In this document: positions 36,430 through 47,095 of the stretch, piece after piece
Layout of the letters: each line of letters opens with the position of its first letter
How positions within the stretch are numbered: the stretch's first letter is position 1
Notes under the pieces: model-generated
Databases searched by the model: none
What the model was told of the DNA's origin: nothing
The model's input: only the letters and a program-made list of their open reading frames with translations
Assembly: GCA_021397835.1 (NCBI GenBank)
Contig: JAJFZO010000245.1
Span: forward strand, 62,001 to 126,000
From: Moringa oleifera
Taxonomy: Eukaryota > Streptophyta > Magnoliopsida > Brassicales > Moringaceae
Length of the DNA stretch: 64,000 nt
Direction: 5' to 3'
Position numbers and translations under genes: made by a program

Positions 36430-37480
36430 ATAGAGCATAAGCAAAACACTTATAAATAGCACGAAGTAAACGGGGTAGACAATGCCCCCTTAAAGTATAC
36501 GGCGTGGAAGAACAATAGAGTTCAGAATATAGTCTGTCGCCATGGCTACCATTTATCAAAACTTCCTTAGTAGTAAACATCTACTAAATTGAAATAGAAA
36601 GGTTTAAAAGAGAAAGAAAGCATGGGGGACAGAATGGACCAAAAGGTAACAAAAAATCGAAACTCTAAGATATGAGGTTCAAACACATAAGAAATAGCCA
36701 AGAAAGCAAATAAAGATAATCAAATCATACAAATGGAAATTAAAGAACTAAGAAAATTCTATGAAAGATAAAAAAAAAGGCATGAAACTTTTAGGAAGAT
36801 AAAAGGGCCAGGACCATGATTGAGTAGTAAAAGGACTTATAAGCAGAAAAAGAATATTTCGTCTCTACAAAGAGCCTTAAAGGAATATTAAAGTCATACA
36901 AGGAACAGAAAATAAGAATAGAAAACTATAAAAAACTATCATCTTTAATGAAGCCCAACACGGAGCACACTCAATGAGATTCAGCAATATCAACATTAGA
37001 AAGAGGAAGAGTATAATTGCAAGATAAGCTGCATGATAAGTTATATCACACAAACTATTAGATCAAGATCATTTAAAATCAAAATTAGAATTAATTGCAA
37101 TAAAAGTTTGGAAAAGTTGGGTCAAAGAAACCTGCATTTTATGGTGCGAATATCAAGAGAAATGTTTTTGAAGTAAAAAAAAAAATTATAAAGGCTTAAA
37201 GGCTTATATAAACCAAATGGCTAAAGAAATGCATGCTGAGATTAGAACATGTCAAACAACATTCACACAACCTCATTAAGAAAAAGCAAGAACCTTTTTA
37301 TATAGGAATCTCTACATGTACCAAAAGAACTTTGACATTTTTAACCATGAATCAAATGTGAGATACCATTAGTCTTTGAAAATTAAATGAAGGATACCTT
37401 TTTTGTGAAAGATGAAGTTTCAGTTGATCATTTTTACATTTATGCACGTGTGTATTAAGCATAGCATGTATCATACATCA
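36430..37480 (+). pseudogene. Gag/helical linker region of the Tat/Ogre-like element
   Basis: The plus strand is very rich in Lys, Glu and Gln codons, with KKANKDNQIIQMEIKELRKF (about 36695-36755) and KEY...ENYKKL-like pieces, indicating a long coiled coil between the DUF7745-like domain and gag/protease. No clear gag core or protease motif was found. Stops are common. The assignment is from position and composition. Confidence 0.4.
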
Positions 37481-38039
37481 TGCATAATAAAACACTAACT
37501 TAATTATTTCTACATAACAAAGCCACTATAAGAAAGGCTAAGCAATAACTAATCCCTGGAGAGTATAATAAGCAATCCAATGCAAAATCAAAATACTCAA
37601 AAAAAGCTAGGTAGATAAGGGTATGCGACACAGATCCTATCGATTACTCTCTAACCTTCTACATAATGTTTTGATCAAATGGGCTATATGATGTAAACAA
37701 AACATTGATCGACGAGATTTCTATAGATTATAAGATAGTTTGCTTACTCAAAAAGTCAAAGCTAGATTATAGTGAAAGAAAATAGATGAATCTATCTTAG
37801 TCCTCTAGGATTTGTTATAAATAACTAAAATTGTGACTGAGATACCTTTTTGTAAATAAACCAACATGTACACTTTAATAAACACATTTCTCTTCATGTC
37901 TATCTTGTATCTCCATTATTTTTTGTACATTAAATACTGAATAAAAACTTACATTCTCCTGCTCAAGGATTTTGATAATGAATGTCCAAATGTCCTTAAC
38001 ATAGAACTAAGCTATTAAAAAATTAAAATTTTAAAGATA

Positions 38040-38960
38040 CTTATGATTCTAAGGATACAGAAGAAGAAAATTACAAACTACCCCAAAGGAACATCGAACA
38101 ACTCAAACAAGACGAAAAGTAAATAATGCCTCACAAAGAAGAAATAGACATTATAAATTGGGCCAAAGGAAGAGAAAAAAGAAAACAAGATCAAAACCTC
38201 TTTGACCCCTAACTTAAGGTAAGAATTGATTGAGCTATTAAAGGAATTACAAAGATATGCCAAGGTTATTAAGGAATATTGATTGTCATTAAAGCCAAAT
38301 TGCCTTTTGGTCAAGCAAAAACTTGGTTGAATAAAGCCAGGCATTCTACTAAAAATCAAAGAAAAGGTGAAAAATTTTATGAACGTAACCTCCATTGTGG
38401 TAATACAATAGCTAGAGTGAGTGGTGCCAAAGAAGGATGATCAAGTTTAAATATGCATAAACTACATAGATCAAAATTAAGTGAGCACTAAGATGATTTT
38501 GATGGCCACAAATTGATACATTGGTGAATAATACGGTGAAGTTCGTAGCATGAAATTTGAAGATTATGAAGCCAAGTATTTGCTAGTAGAGAAGATTTGT
38601 TGTGCATGGCATGAACGATGCATAAAATTCACTTGTATTTATTAAACTACATGCCAAGTTAGACTTGATAAAGTACTTATTTGAGAAATCGGTAAGCCTA
38701 TAGTATTTTTAATAGAATCAAATGGCAACGACAAATATAATTGTTAAAGATCGTGGAAGTCAAAATAGGGGATAACAATTGGAATCTAAAATAACCATTT
38801 CAAGTTGACTAGAAGCTCAACCCTTTGAAAAAAGAATGTGAAAGATTGATATTCTAGTAGATACTTTGAAATTTAGAAAATCTTCAAGGGATCAAAATAA
38901 AAAAGCATATAGTTAAATAACGCAAGTAAGTTTGTAGTTGGGAATACTGTTAAGCTTTCC
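38040..38960 (+). pseudogene. Reverse transcriptase / RNase H remnants of the Tat/Ogre-like element
   Basis: The plus strand near 38095-38240 follows the pattern HxxRxxPxxxxxVKEEVxKQ in decayed form. At 38405-38500 a frame reads VVPKKDDQV, stop, ICINYIDQN, matching the RT finger motif VVPVPKKDGxVRMCVDYRDLNKASPKDDFPLPHID. At about 38640-38710 HAKLDLIKYLFEKSVSL matches the RNase H-proximal DPLxYLFEKPxLSGR. The palm YxDD region between them is missing, so a large internal deletion is inferred. The 105-codon minus-strand frame at 38078-38395 is antisense to this. Confidence 0.6.
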
Positions 38961-40555
38961 AACATAAATGAAAACGAAAACCATGAACATGCTGCTTTGT
39001 CTAAAGCAAATATTTCTTTAACATAGTTTAACGATAAGTTTCACTTTTATTTTAACAATAAAGCTTGTAACAATGTTACAAAAAGCCCTAGTGTTTCCAC
39101 ATCTCAGCAAGCTAAGAGCATCACAGAAGAAAAGTCCTTTGATTTTTAAGAAAAAGGAAAAATCAAACAAAAAAAGAATCCAAAAAAGATTTTAGAAACA
39201 ATTTCTTAAATTAATCATATTTTAGTTTTTAAAGCTAGTATACGTAAGGGCCATGCTCAAGATATGAAGATTGAATCCACACCTTGAAGTGCATGCAGTG
39301 TTGCTAGAAGCCTGTAAAAGAAGCAATTCACCCAGTTGTTGTGGCTTCATTAAAGTTGAAAATTGTAAAATTAAGGTTGTTTCCTGAAGTACTTTTTCTC
39401 ATTAGCTTAAAGTTGAACATGGTAGTAAGAATACATATGAGATATACCCAAAAAAAGATCAAGTTTGGGCCTTATACAAAAATTAGAAGTCAAAGTCAAG
39501 ATTATTTAACCAAGATGAACATTACATTGCACAAGTTTTGGATGATGATAATCAAAAAACCAAAGTCGTAGTTTTAACATGAATTGATCTAAAGCACAAC
39601 ACAGAGTTCTAAGAAGCCAAAAATTAAAGATGGCTATTATAGATATCCCAAGGGGTTAATTTCATACCAGCTTTTCAGCACACTAGAGAGAAGGATTGAC
39701 TGAGAGATTTTGTAGAAGCTTAATCCATGAGCAGTTCCTAGTATTACAATTTTAGATTGAAGAGGCATCTCGGTCTTGTAAATTGTTCCTTATTCTCTAA
39801 CCATAATGAAAAAAAAGCTTTTGTATATTGCTAGAAGAGAAGATGAAAAGATATCAAGAGGTGCTTGATGAGAAAAAAGAAAAGAAAAAAAAATGTTCTA
39901 TCTAATCAAAAACTTACAAAGGTAGTTTGGCACACTAAGGGCTAAGGTCAAAAAAGATAACTCCATTATAAGAAAGTATCAAATCTAATGAGAAGAAAAA
40001 ATTGTCTTGATCAAACTTGAGGAATGAAGCCAACATGTTGGAATAATCATTGTTAAGGAAAATTAGTTGGTTAATGTTAGGAAAGTTATTGCATTCGACT
40101 CTTTTTAAAAAGTTCTCCCGTTTGGAAATAAAAGCCTCACTTGCAATGGTAAATAAACATAGATCTCAAATATATTGCCCAACTTTTTTATTGATGCATG
40201 TTGGTTAATGTTTTCCTTGGGAATCAAAGTAATTTTAAGATATTTAAAAACAAATACATGGATGAATAAAAAAGATTTCCATAAATATAGCAACCAATGA
40301 TAAAATCAAAGAAAAAGATACACATTGAAAAACAAGTTGAGAAAAAAATAAAAAAATAGAGTGAAAAGCAGGAAAGTCTCTAAAAAGGATTGAAACTTTT
40401 AAAAGTTTTGTTTGTTTCAAAGATTCAAATGATACACTTTTAAAAAGGAAATGTTGATATTATGCATGATGACGATCAATTAATTACTGGCCAAAAATAA
40501 AATCAAAGTGAAAGCTTAAAGCATACACCACTAAATACAGACAAATGGCAAAATA
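38961..40555. other. Unassigned internal part of the Tat/Ogre-like element
   Basis: Broken plus-strand frames, including one of 76 codons at 39341-39571, with no motif I recognise. No integrase signature (HHCC or D,D-35-E) was seen. The AT-rich, Lys-rich coding look suggests decayed polyprotein or a spacer of the element. Confidence 0.4.
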
Positions 40556-40559
40556 AAAA

Positions 40560-40870
40560 TTAAATTTCATATCACATTTATGTTAAATCACTAGGATGTA
40601 AATCACATCATCGATGGAGTTTCATAAATTCCTGCATTACGTCAAATCACTGGGATGTATATCACAAGTGAAATTTCATAAATTTCACATCACATTTGCA
40701 TTGTGCCCCAGTGATATTGATCCCTAATAGAGCTTTATAAATTTCACATCACATTTGTGTCCATGTCCACATTGATTCCTAATAAAGCATTGTAAATTTT
40801 CACATCACATTCACAGAAGCATAATCAAGAAGAATGATAATCACATCATTGATGGAGCTTCATGAATTCT
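40560..40870. repeat. Tandem array of about 60-bp units
   Basis: The core TTCATAAATTTCACATCACATTT recurs at about 40566, 40621 (diverged), 40672, 40733 and 40791, spacing 51-61 bp. Between cores are GGATGTAAATCACATCATCG and ATTGATCCCTAATAGAGC-type segments. It lies in the 3' part of the Tat/Ogre-like element, where such elements often carry tandem arrays. Confidence 0.75.
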
Positions 40871-41039
40871 CTATTATCGTAGTTTGTACTATTATTTTGA
40901 TTTGTGTTATTATTTAAAAAATAAAAAATAAAAAATAAGGAAAAAAAAGAAAAATTTAATGAAAGCATGGGGCATGTAGCATGCATGTACATATGGATTT
41001 TATTTAGTAGGAACAATGGAAATGGAGAAAAAGAAGTAA

Positions 41040-42410
41040 CAAACTTTATAGTGGAGGATCATCCATCACCGAAAGAGAATTTTGCTAATAGATGAGGTCT
41101 CTAGCTATCAAGCGATAAGGAAGAAATCGATCACAGGATAGGGCATTGCGGATTTTCGTCGAATGTTGGAGGAAAAAGTTAATAGGAATGAACTCAAACC
41201 ACTGATTGACAAGAAACAATTCAACATGAGATAAGGCACTTTGGGCTTCCATCATGTGTCGAGGAGGAAATCTAATTGAAGACGATATCAAATCGTCAAG
41301 TTATGAAGGAATAATCCATAGTAACATGGAATATCCTGGCTTTTCATCAAATGTCAAGGAAAAATCTAACAAAAAATGACTTAAATGATGATGAGAAGTT
41401 TCTTCATAAATGAGAGAGTCAAATGTTAAGGAAGAAATCCAGTAGGAGATGAAATATAACCATCAAGTAAAAAGGAAGAAATTTGTGCATGATAGGGAAT
41501 CACAAAATAACTTCCAATGTTGAGAAAAGATCCAACAAGAGATGAGTTAAAACTATTTAACGGTGAGTAAGAATGTCGTTCATAAAATGAGATATAGTGA
41601 ATCTCCATCAAATATCAAGGGAGAAATCTGATAAGAGATAAACTCTAGTTTCAAAATTTCAAGCCATCAAGAGATGAGAAAGAATTTCATTGAAAGAGGA
41701 AAACATGTTGGATGATCATTAAATGTTGAGAAAGAATTTGACAGGGGATGAGATTTCAAACCATCTAATAATGAGGATGATTCTATCACAAGTCAAGACA
41801 CCAAACTACGTTAACTATTGAGGAAGAATCCGATAAGAGATAAATTTAACCCATCAAAGGACGAGAAAGAAATTCATGCAAGATGCAAACATTGTTGATT
41901 TTCATTAGGTGTCGAGGAAGAATCTAAAAGGAAATCAATTTAAACCATTAAAGGATGAGAAAGAAATTCATCTTGAGATGGTAACACATGTTGAGTAAGA
42001 TTCAATGTGGGACAAAAAGTTTACATGGTCAAATGCCGAGGAATGTTCCAATGAAAGACAAAAATTTTGAATCATTAAATATCATGGAAGATTCTGATAT
42101 GAGATAAATTTTTACATCATTGCATGTCAAGGAATAATTTTGACAAAATTTTACGACGTCAAACATTAAAAAAGAATTTAATGGGAGACAAGGACTTTAC
42201 ATCATAAATTGTCGAGAAGAAATTTCAATAAGAGATGATGGAATCATTCAACATTGAGGAAATATCATAATAGGAAGTGGTAATATCAAGAGATAAGTTA
42301 TTTGTCATCAATAGACAAGGAAGCTCTATCATAAGATCAAAGCAGCATCTATCGGCCATAACAAAGTCCTTCATCAAACATTGAGGAAAACTATGACAAA
42401 TGACGTATTT
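41040..42410. repeat. Tandem array of about 94-bp units, roughly 13 copies
   Basis: A core of the type TGTCGAGGAAGAATCTGATAG recurs at about 41166, 41257, 41351, 41424, 41518, 41614, 41724, 41818 and 41910 (spacing mostly 91-96 bp, with shortened and lengthened units) and continues to about 42380. Each unit also has ACCATCAAAGGATGAGAAAG and AAATTCAT-type parts. Copies are strongly diverged. The short minus-strand frames here come from the repeat. Confidence 0.8.
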
Positions 42411-42429
42411 TACTTTCATAAAATTTCAT

Positions 42430-42501
42430 TTTTGAGTAAATTAAAAAAGGAAGAAGGAAAAGAGAAAAGAAGAAAGACCAAGATAAGAGAATTATAACAA
42501 A
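42430..42501 (+). other. Polypurine tract of the Tat/Ogre-like element
   Basis: An almost uninterrupted A/G run (AAAAAAGGAAGAAGGAAAAG and onward to about 42490) lies a few bases before the LTR start TGTGTGGGAAAAATTGGG at 42502. Position after the tandem array and before the LTR fits the plus-strand primer site. Confidence 0.65.
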
Positions 42502-44410
42502 TGTGTGGGAAAAATTGGGTCTCTTTGGTATTTGTTCTATTTTCAACATTTGAAATCAACAAAGAAGGGCAGTTATTAATACCTAATTTTTCCCCAATAA
42601 AATTTCCTGTTTCAAAGAAGTAAAAAATGCGCTTCTACCAATATAGATTAGCATGCCAAAGAAAACATGTATCTTGTGAGAGATCAAGTGGTTCAAGCCA
42701 TGTATATCCATCCAAAAGAGAAAAAAATGAGGATTAGATTGTTATAACTACAAAGTTCTAGATGGGTGATTAAAAGAAATGATTTTAAAAGCCTACCCTC
42801 TAAAAAACAATGTTGTCATCTTCAAGCGTACCTCCAATTTATCAACTGCAAAGTGTTTTCAACCAAAATTTTCCAACTTCCATGGTCTAATAGCTATACC
42901 AAAAGGTGAAATGCAGATGGTTAAGAAGGATATACCCAATGGGATAGACTTTTGAGGTCTTCTTAGAATGCCTTCAAGAAGGCTCTACTCTACTCTTAAC
43001 ATTTGGTAAACTCTAAAAAGGCGATTATGAAAGGCTTTAAACGAAGAAATTTTGACTCCTAAGAGGCATTAAGCATGTGCATGATTAAAGTGAAGTTGAT
43101 TCAGGAAGATTTACCCAACAAGACAAGTTATTAAGGTCTTTCGAGACTGTTATTATAGAGGATCTGCCCTCATCACTAGGTAGACCTCTAAAACGGTAAT
43201 TGCAAAGGTTTTTCAGTGTGACACTTTCCACTTTCAGGATGCATTAAGTAAGTATATAGCTGAAGTGGCTAGGGTAAAGATTTAAGGTCTACAACTAGAC
43301 CATTGTCCAAAAGATTATGTATGCGTTAGGTAAACATCCAATCAAGTAGTTGCAAGTTGTTTTGAGCTGTAAATCTTGACATGAAAGGTCAATAAAAGGT
43401 TAAGGATTAAAATGAAGTCAAATTAGTAAGATAAACACCCTGAATAGAGCATATAAGCTCTTCCTAGGCAAAGAAGACCACTATTGGCAAACTTCCCTAA
43501 AAAAATCAAAATTTGAGGTTCTAAGCACTTTTGAAGTTGGAGAACTACATTTAAAGCTTAAAAATGACTTAAGAAAATAGTTGTTAAATAAACAAGTGAG
43601 GTTCACAAGAGGATCAGAGGCTTTCGAGGGGATCTTTGTATGAAAGTGCAAAGAGGTCTTCCCAAAGCGATGAATAATTTTTTAATGAAAATGCATCTAG
43701 ATTAAGCATGGCATACCATTGAAAAACAATTATAAAAAATACTTCAAAGGTTTACTTCAAGAGGATAAACCTTAGGACATCCATTTGGGAGGTTTTCCTA
43801 ATGTACTGTTTTAGAAAAAAGAGTCTACCTAGCTTCAAACTATGATAAAATGCTTAGATCAAGCTAAAATAAGTGAGTTTAGACTAAAGTTTCTAAAGGT
43901 TCATGAGGGGGACTCCTAGGAGTAAAGGGTCATTCCTTTGAGTTCAAGTTACATGATGATCAATTGCTTTACTGTAGTATTTTTAAAAATGAATACTTAG
44001 AAAACCTACCATAACTTTCATGTTTGATATTCAATTGAATTGATTCAAATGGCGTTGGACTGTAAAAGAAACAATTAAAAATTTTGTATTAGAGTTAATT
44101 GAATATTTTGAAAACTCCAAGGGTATACCTTGATCCAAAGCTATATAACATTCAATTACTTTACGATTGTTTTTTCACTAAGGACACCAATAAGGCCAAC
44201 CATGACATTCACATCTAAGATTCAATTGAAGTAATTTAAGTGGCATTTGAATGCTAAGGAAAAAGGCCAAAAATTTTATGTTGTGGTTGAGTGAAGATTT
44301 TTTACACACGAACACCTAGAAGACTTGCCATAACTTTCATGTTCAAGATTCAATTAAAGCAATTAAAGTAGAATTGAAAAGCTAAGACAAATGCTTTAGT
44401 TTCTACGTTT
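42502..44410 (+). mobile_element. Right LTR of the Tat/Ogre-like element, truncated
   Basis: Begins TGTGTGGGAAAAATTGGG. It contains a tandem pair of about 190 bp (AAGGATATACCCAATGGG at 42927, AAGATTTACCCAACAAGACA at 43117). From 43377 it matches the left LTR and again shows repeated units of about 130-195 bp (TTTTCACTAAGGACACC type). Homology to the left copy stops near 44410, where a GC-rich minisatellite starts, so the rest of the LTR is missing here. Confidence 0.7.
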
Positions 44411-45430
44411 GGCCAACCTCGTGCATGGCCAAAGCTGGCCTTTCACATGGTTAATACTAATCAACCTCTACCGAGCACCAGGGCCAACACTAGCCAACCT
44501 TGATTGAATGCCATGGCTAATGGTGGTTGACCCTAATCAAGCGCCATGGTCAATGGTAGTTGGCCTCGATTAGACACCATGGTCTATGATTGCTGGGAAG
44601 AAGTCACTAAGCTCTTCCTTAGTGAGTGACTGCCCAATGACAGCCACTAGCCTTTACAATGGCTAATTGGCCTTGGGTGCGATGGCCAACTCTAGCCTCA
44701 AGCTCCTTGGCTAGCATTGGCCTCTTACATGGCAAGTGCTGGTCGACCCTAATGAGGAGCATGGCCAGAGTTACCCTAATGCACGGCCAACATTGGCATC
44801 TTCGTTAGCCAACGATTTTCTAAAGGCAATCGTTAGTCTCTTGCTTTGCTAGCAACTACCTAATGACAATCGTCAGCCCTTGCAATGGCTAGTTGGCCTC
44901 AAGTACGATGGCTAGGGCTGACCAACCTTGATCGGGCACCATGGTGAAAACTGGCCTTTTTGTTGGCCAGTCACTACCTAGAGGTAGTCATTGCGTTGTT
45001 CCTTGGCCAAGGACAGCCTCTAAGCACTTGCTAAGCTTTCTTTAAGCCAATGACTGCCCAAAGGCAGTCGCTACACTTTTCCTTGGCTAGTGACTACCCA
45101 ATAGCAATTGTGAGCCTCTGCAATGGCTAGCTAGCCTAAGCTCCATGGCCAACATTAGCCAAGGGTACCATGGTCATCGTTGGCCTCAGGTGCCATGGCC
45201 ATAGTTAGCCTTAGATACCATGGCCAATGCTAGCCTAGGGCACCATGGCTAGTAGTAGCCTCAGGCACCATGACCATCATTAGCCATAGTGCCTGAGGCT
45301 AGCAACGAGCATGGCGCCATGGCCATTACTAACCTAGGGCACTATGGCCATTTTTGACCTCGGGTGCAATGCCCATTGCTGGCCTCAGGCATTATAGCTG
45401 GTGCTGGCCTCGAGCATGGCTTTGGCCTCG
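44410..45430. repeat. GC-rich minisatellite with 25-bp core unit
   Basis: CCATGGCC-type cores occur at 45193, 45218, 45243 and 45268 at exact 25-bp spacing, with units like CCATGGCCAATGCTAGCCTA. Less regular copies (GGCCAACACTAGCC, CAATGGCTAGTTGGCCTC) extend left to about 44410. They are mixed with a second motif of the type AGTGACTGCCCAATGACAG (about 44623, 44860, 45045). GC content is well above that of the surroundings. The unit length is not a multiple of three, and no frame is open. Confidence 0.85.
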
Positions 45431-45529
45431 ACATGCTGCATTTTGCAGCGAGCTAGTGACTGCCATAAGTGGTGATCACTAGCCATGCATTCCGCATGGC
45501 ACATGCAGTAAGCTAGAAAATTAAGGCTT

Positions 45530-45730
45530 TGCCCTCGTTTTCTTTCCCCGTGCGATGTCACTCCTCTTGTTTTCTCTCCCTTTTTTTTTTTTTCTAAAAG
45601 TGTGCCTTTCGATCTCTTTGTAACTTCAGCTCCTCATTATCTCTATTACACCTCTCTCTTTCTTGGCTAATCTCCTTTTTTTGGCTATTTTCACGTACAT
45701 GACCAATTCAATGAACTTTTACTGGTAAGT
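45530..45730 (+). promoter_or_regulatory. Pyrimidine-rich 5' region and first splice donor of element C
   Basis: TTTCTCTCCC, CTCTTTG and ACACCTCTCTCTTTCTTGG-type tracts precede a splice donor GTAAGT at 45725. A long AT-rich tract follows and then the TNP2 start. Element D shows the same order (CT-rich tract, GTAAGT at 52192, AT-rich tract, TNP2). I infer promoter and 5' UTR; no TATA box was fixed. Confidence 0.45.
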
Positions 45731-47095
45731 ATGAAAATTTTGATGAATGATTTGATGAATTAAGAGGTACTTAGTGGACAAAGAAATTGGTGAATTTAAT
45801 GAATGATTTCTAATAGAATGGTAGGATTTGAATTTTTGTAAGAGCTTTTATGTGGGCGGTGGCAGAGTTTGGGAAGGAAAAAATGGATTGGTTTCTGCTA
45901 AAGAAGACCAAATTTGATAAATCATTTAATTCTTTTTTTTTTAAATAAATTATTTAAATGTTTATCATTTAATTAATTATTGTTGTTTATTTTATTTGTT
46001 AACATATTTATGTTTTGTTAGATATTTAATTAGTTAGATATAATTATTTAATTAGATTACAATTAATTTGTAATGTAATGAAATTTTTTTAAATTCTTTA
46101 ATTAGTTACATTTTAATTAAATTTTTAATTTTTAATTTTATTTGTTAAAAAATTGGTTTTTGTTAAATTAATTATATAATAATTTAATTAGATTAATTGT
46201 AATTGGAGATAAACAATTTGAATTAATTTTTATGAGAATTATATTAATTTTATTAAATATGAGTTTAGTTTATTATAAAGTAGTTAGATAATTGTTTAAT
46301 TAGATTGTAATTAATTTGATGAAAATAATTTATTTTGTCTTTTCTGACTATTAAATTAGTTATCTGCTAATTAAATTTTGAAGTTGTTAACTTTATATGT
46401 TAACAAATTTAGTTTATATATGTTAGATTAGGTATATAGATAATATATTAAATGTAATTAAGACATATCCTTCATATATATCATTTGAGAATTATTAGTA
46501 AACATTTATTATCGCTCACGTGTTTACACGTGCGTCGAAGTAAATTATTTGGTAATAATTCCTAAATTGTTCAAATTGGATAGTTTAAAACTGTGTCATT
46601 TATGTGCGACAAATAGTATGTGTAGATTATTGTTCATTTTATTTGCTATAAAATTTTGTGCAATATCCCCATTGTTCTTTAAGTACGTACTAATAGATTG
46701 AGTTTTTGTTTCGATGGAAACATCCACCCATATTTATAGATGTTTTGTACTTAAAGAACTATAAGGATATACTGTCAAAATTTTTATAAAATGAAGTGAA
46801 CAATGACTTATGATATTATGCTTCACATAAGTATATATTTTGAATGGTGTAGGACCACTTAACTTTGAAGTTCAAGCAGCATGCATTAAACTTTAAACAC
46901 TTTATATTGTAATTTATGTACTTTTGATGTATCCTCAAAATTTGTTTAATGATGATTTTATCTGGTAATTTAAATTGTACCTATAAAATTATTTATTCCT
47001 TTAGATGTTTGCTTAATAATAAGTTGTCAAGTTATTGAAAATTTCAAAAGGCAAGTTATTCGAAACTAGCTTAAAAGAAATAAAGAAGCACAAAC
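45725..47095 (+). other. AT-rich 5' intron of element C containing a long inverted repeat
   Basis: Starts with donor GTAAGT and runs to just before the TNP2 ATG at 47096. The first 750 bp are TTAATTA-rich. Two CACGTG boxes stand at 46517 and 46527. An imperfect inverted repeat of about 115-125 bp per arm occupies 46569-46685 and 46748-46874. No coding frame is present. The acceptor was not fixed. Confidence 0.5.
46569..46874. repeat. Imperfect inverted repeat, about 120-bp arms around a 60-bp loop
   Basis: The left arm ends with TGTTCTTTAAGTAC at 46673-46686 and the right arm begins with GTACTTAAAGAACT at 46747-46760. Going outward, ATTGTTCATTTTATTTGCTA pairs with TAAAATGAAGTGAACAATG, and TTTATGTGCG with TTCACATAAGT. 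Mismatches grow outward to GTTCAA/TTGAAC at the limits. A transcript of this intron could fold into a long hairpin. Confidence 0.8.

Larger units (their letters stand above)
31739..44410 (+). mobile_element. Large Tat/Ogre-like Ty3/Gypsy LTR retrotransposon, degenerate
   Basis: A direct repeat of more than 1 kb begins at 31743 (left) and 43381 (right) with ATGAAAGGTCAA. The left copy runs to about 34785, next to a PBS-like sequence. The right LTR begins at about 42502 after a polypurine tract. Adding the two partial copies gives an LTR of about 3.9 kb. Inside are a DUF7745-like gag, RT and RNase H remnants, and tandem arrays near the 3' end, features known from Tat/Ogre-type elements. The first 0.88 kb of the left LTR is absent because CACTA element B ends exactly there. 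The right LTR is cut at about 44410. Confidence 0.75.

Noticed and set aside
38078..38395. 105-codon minus-strand open frame
   Set aside because: It overlaps plus-strand reverse transcriptase remnants and shows only hydrophobic low-complexity sequence typical of antisense Lys/Glu-rich coding DNA.
41040..42410. CRISPR-like array
   Set aside because: The units are directly joined, strongly diverged 94-bp repeats in plant DNA, without short constant repeats and unique spacers.
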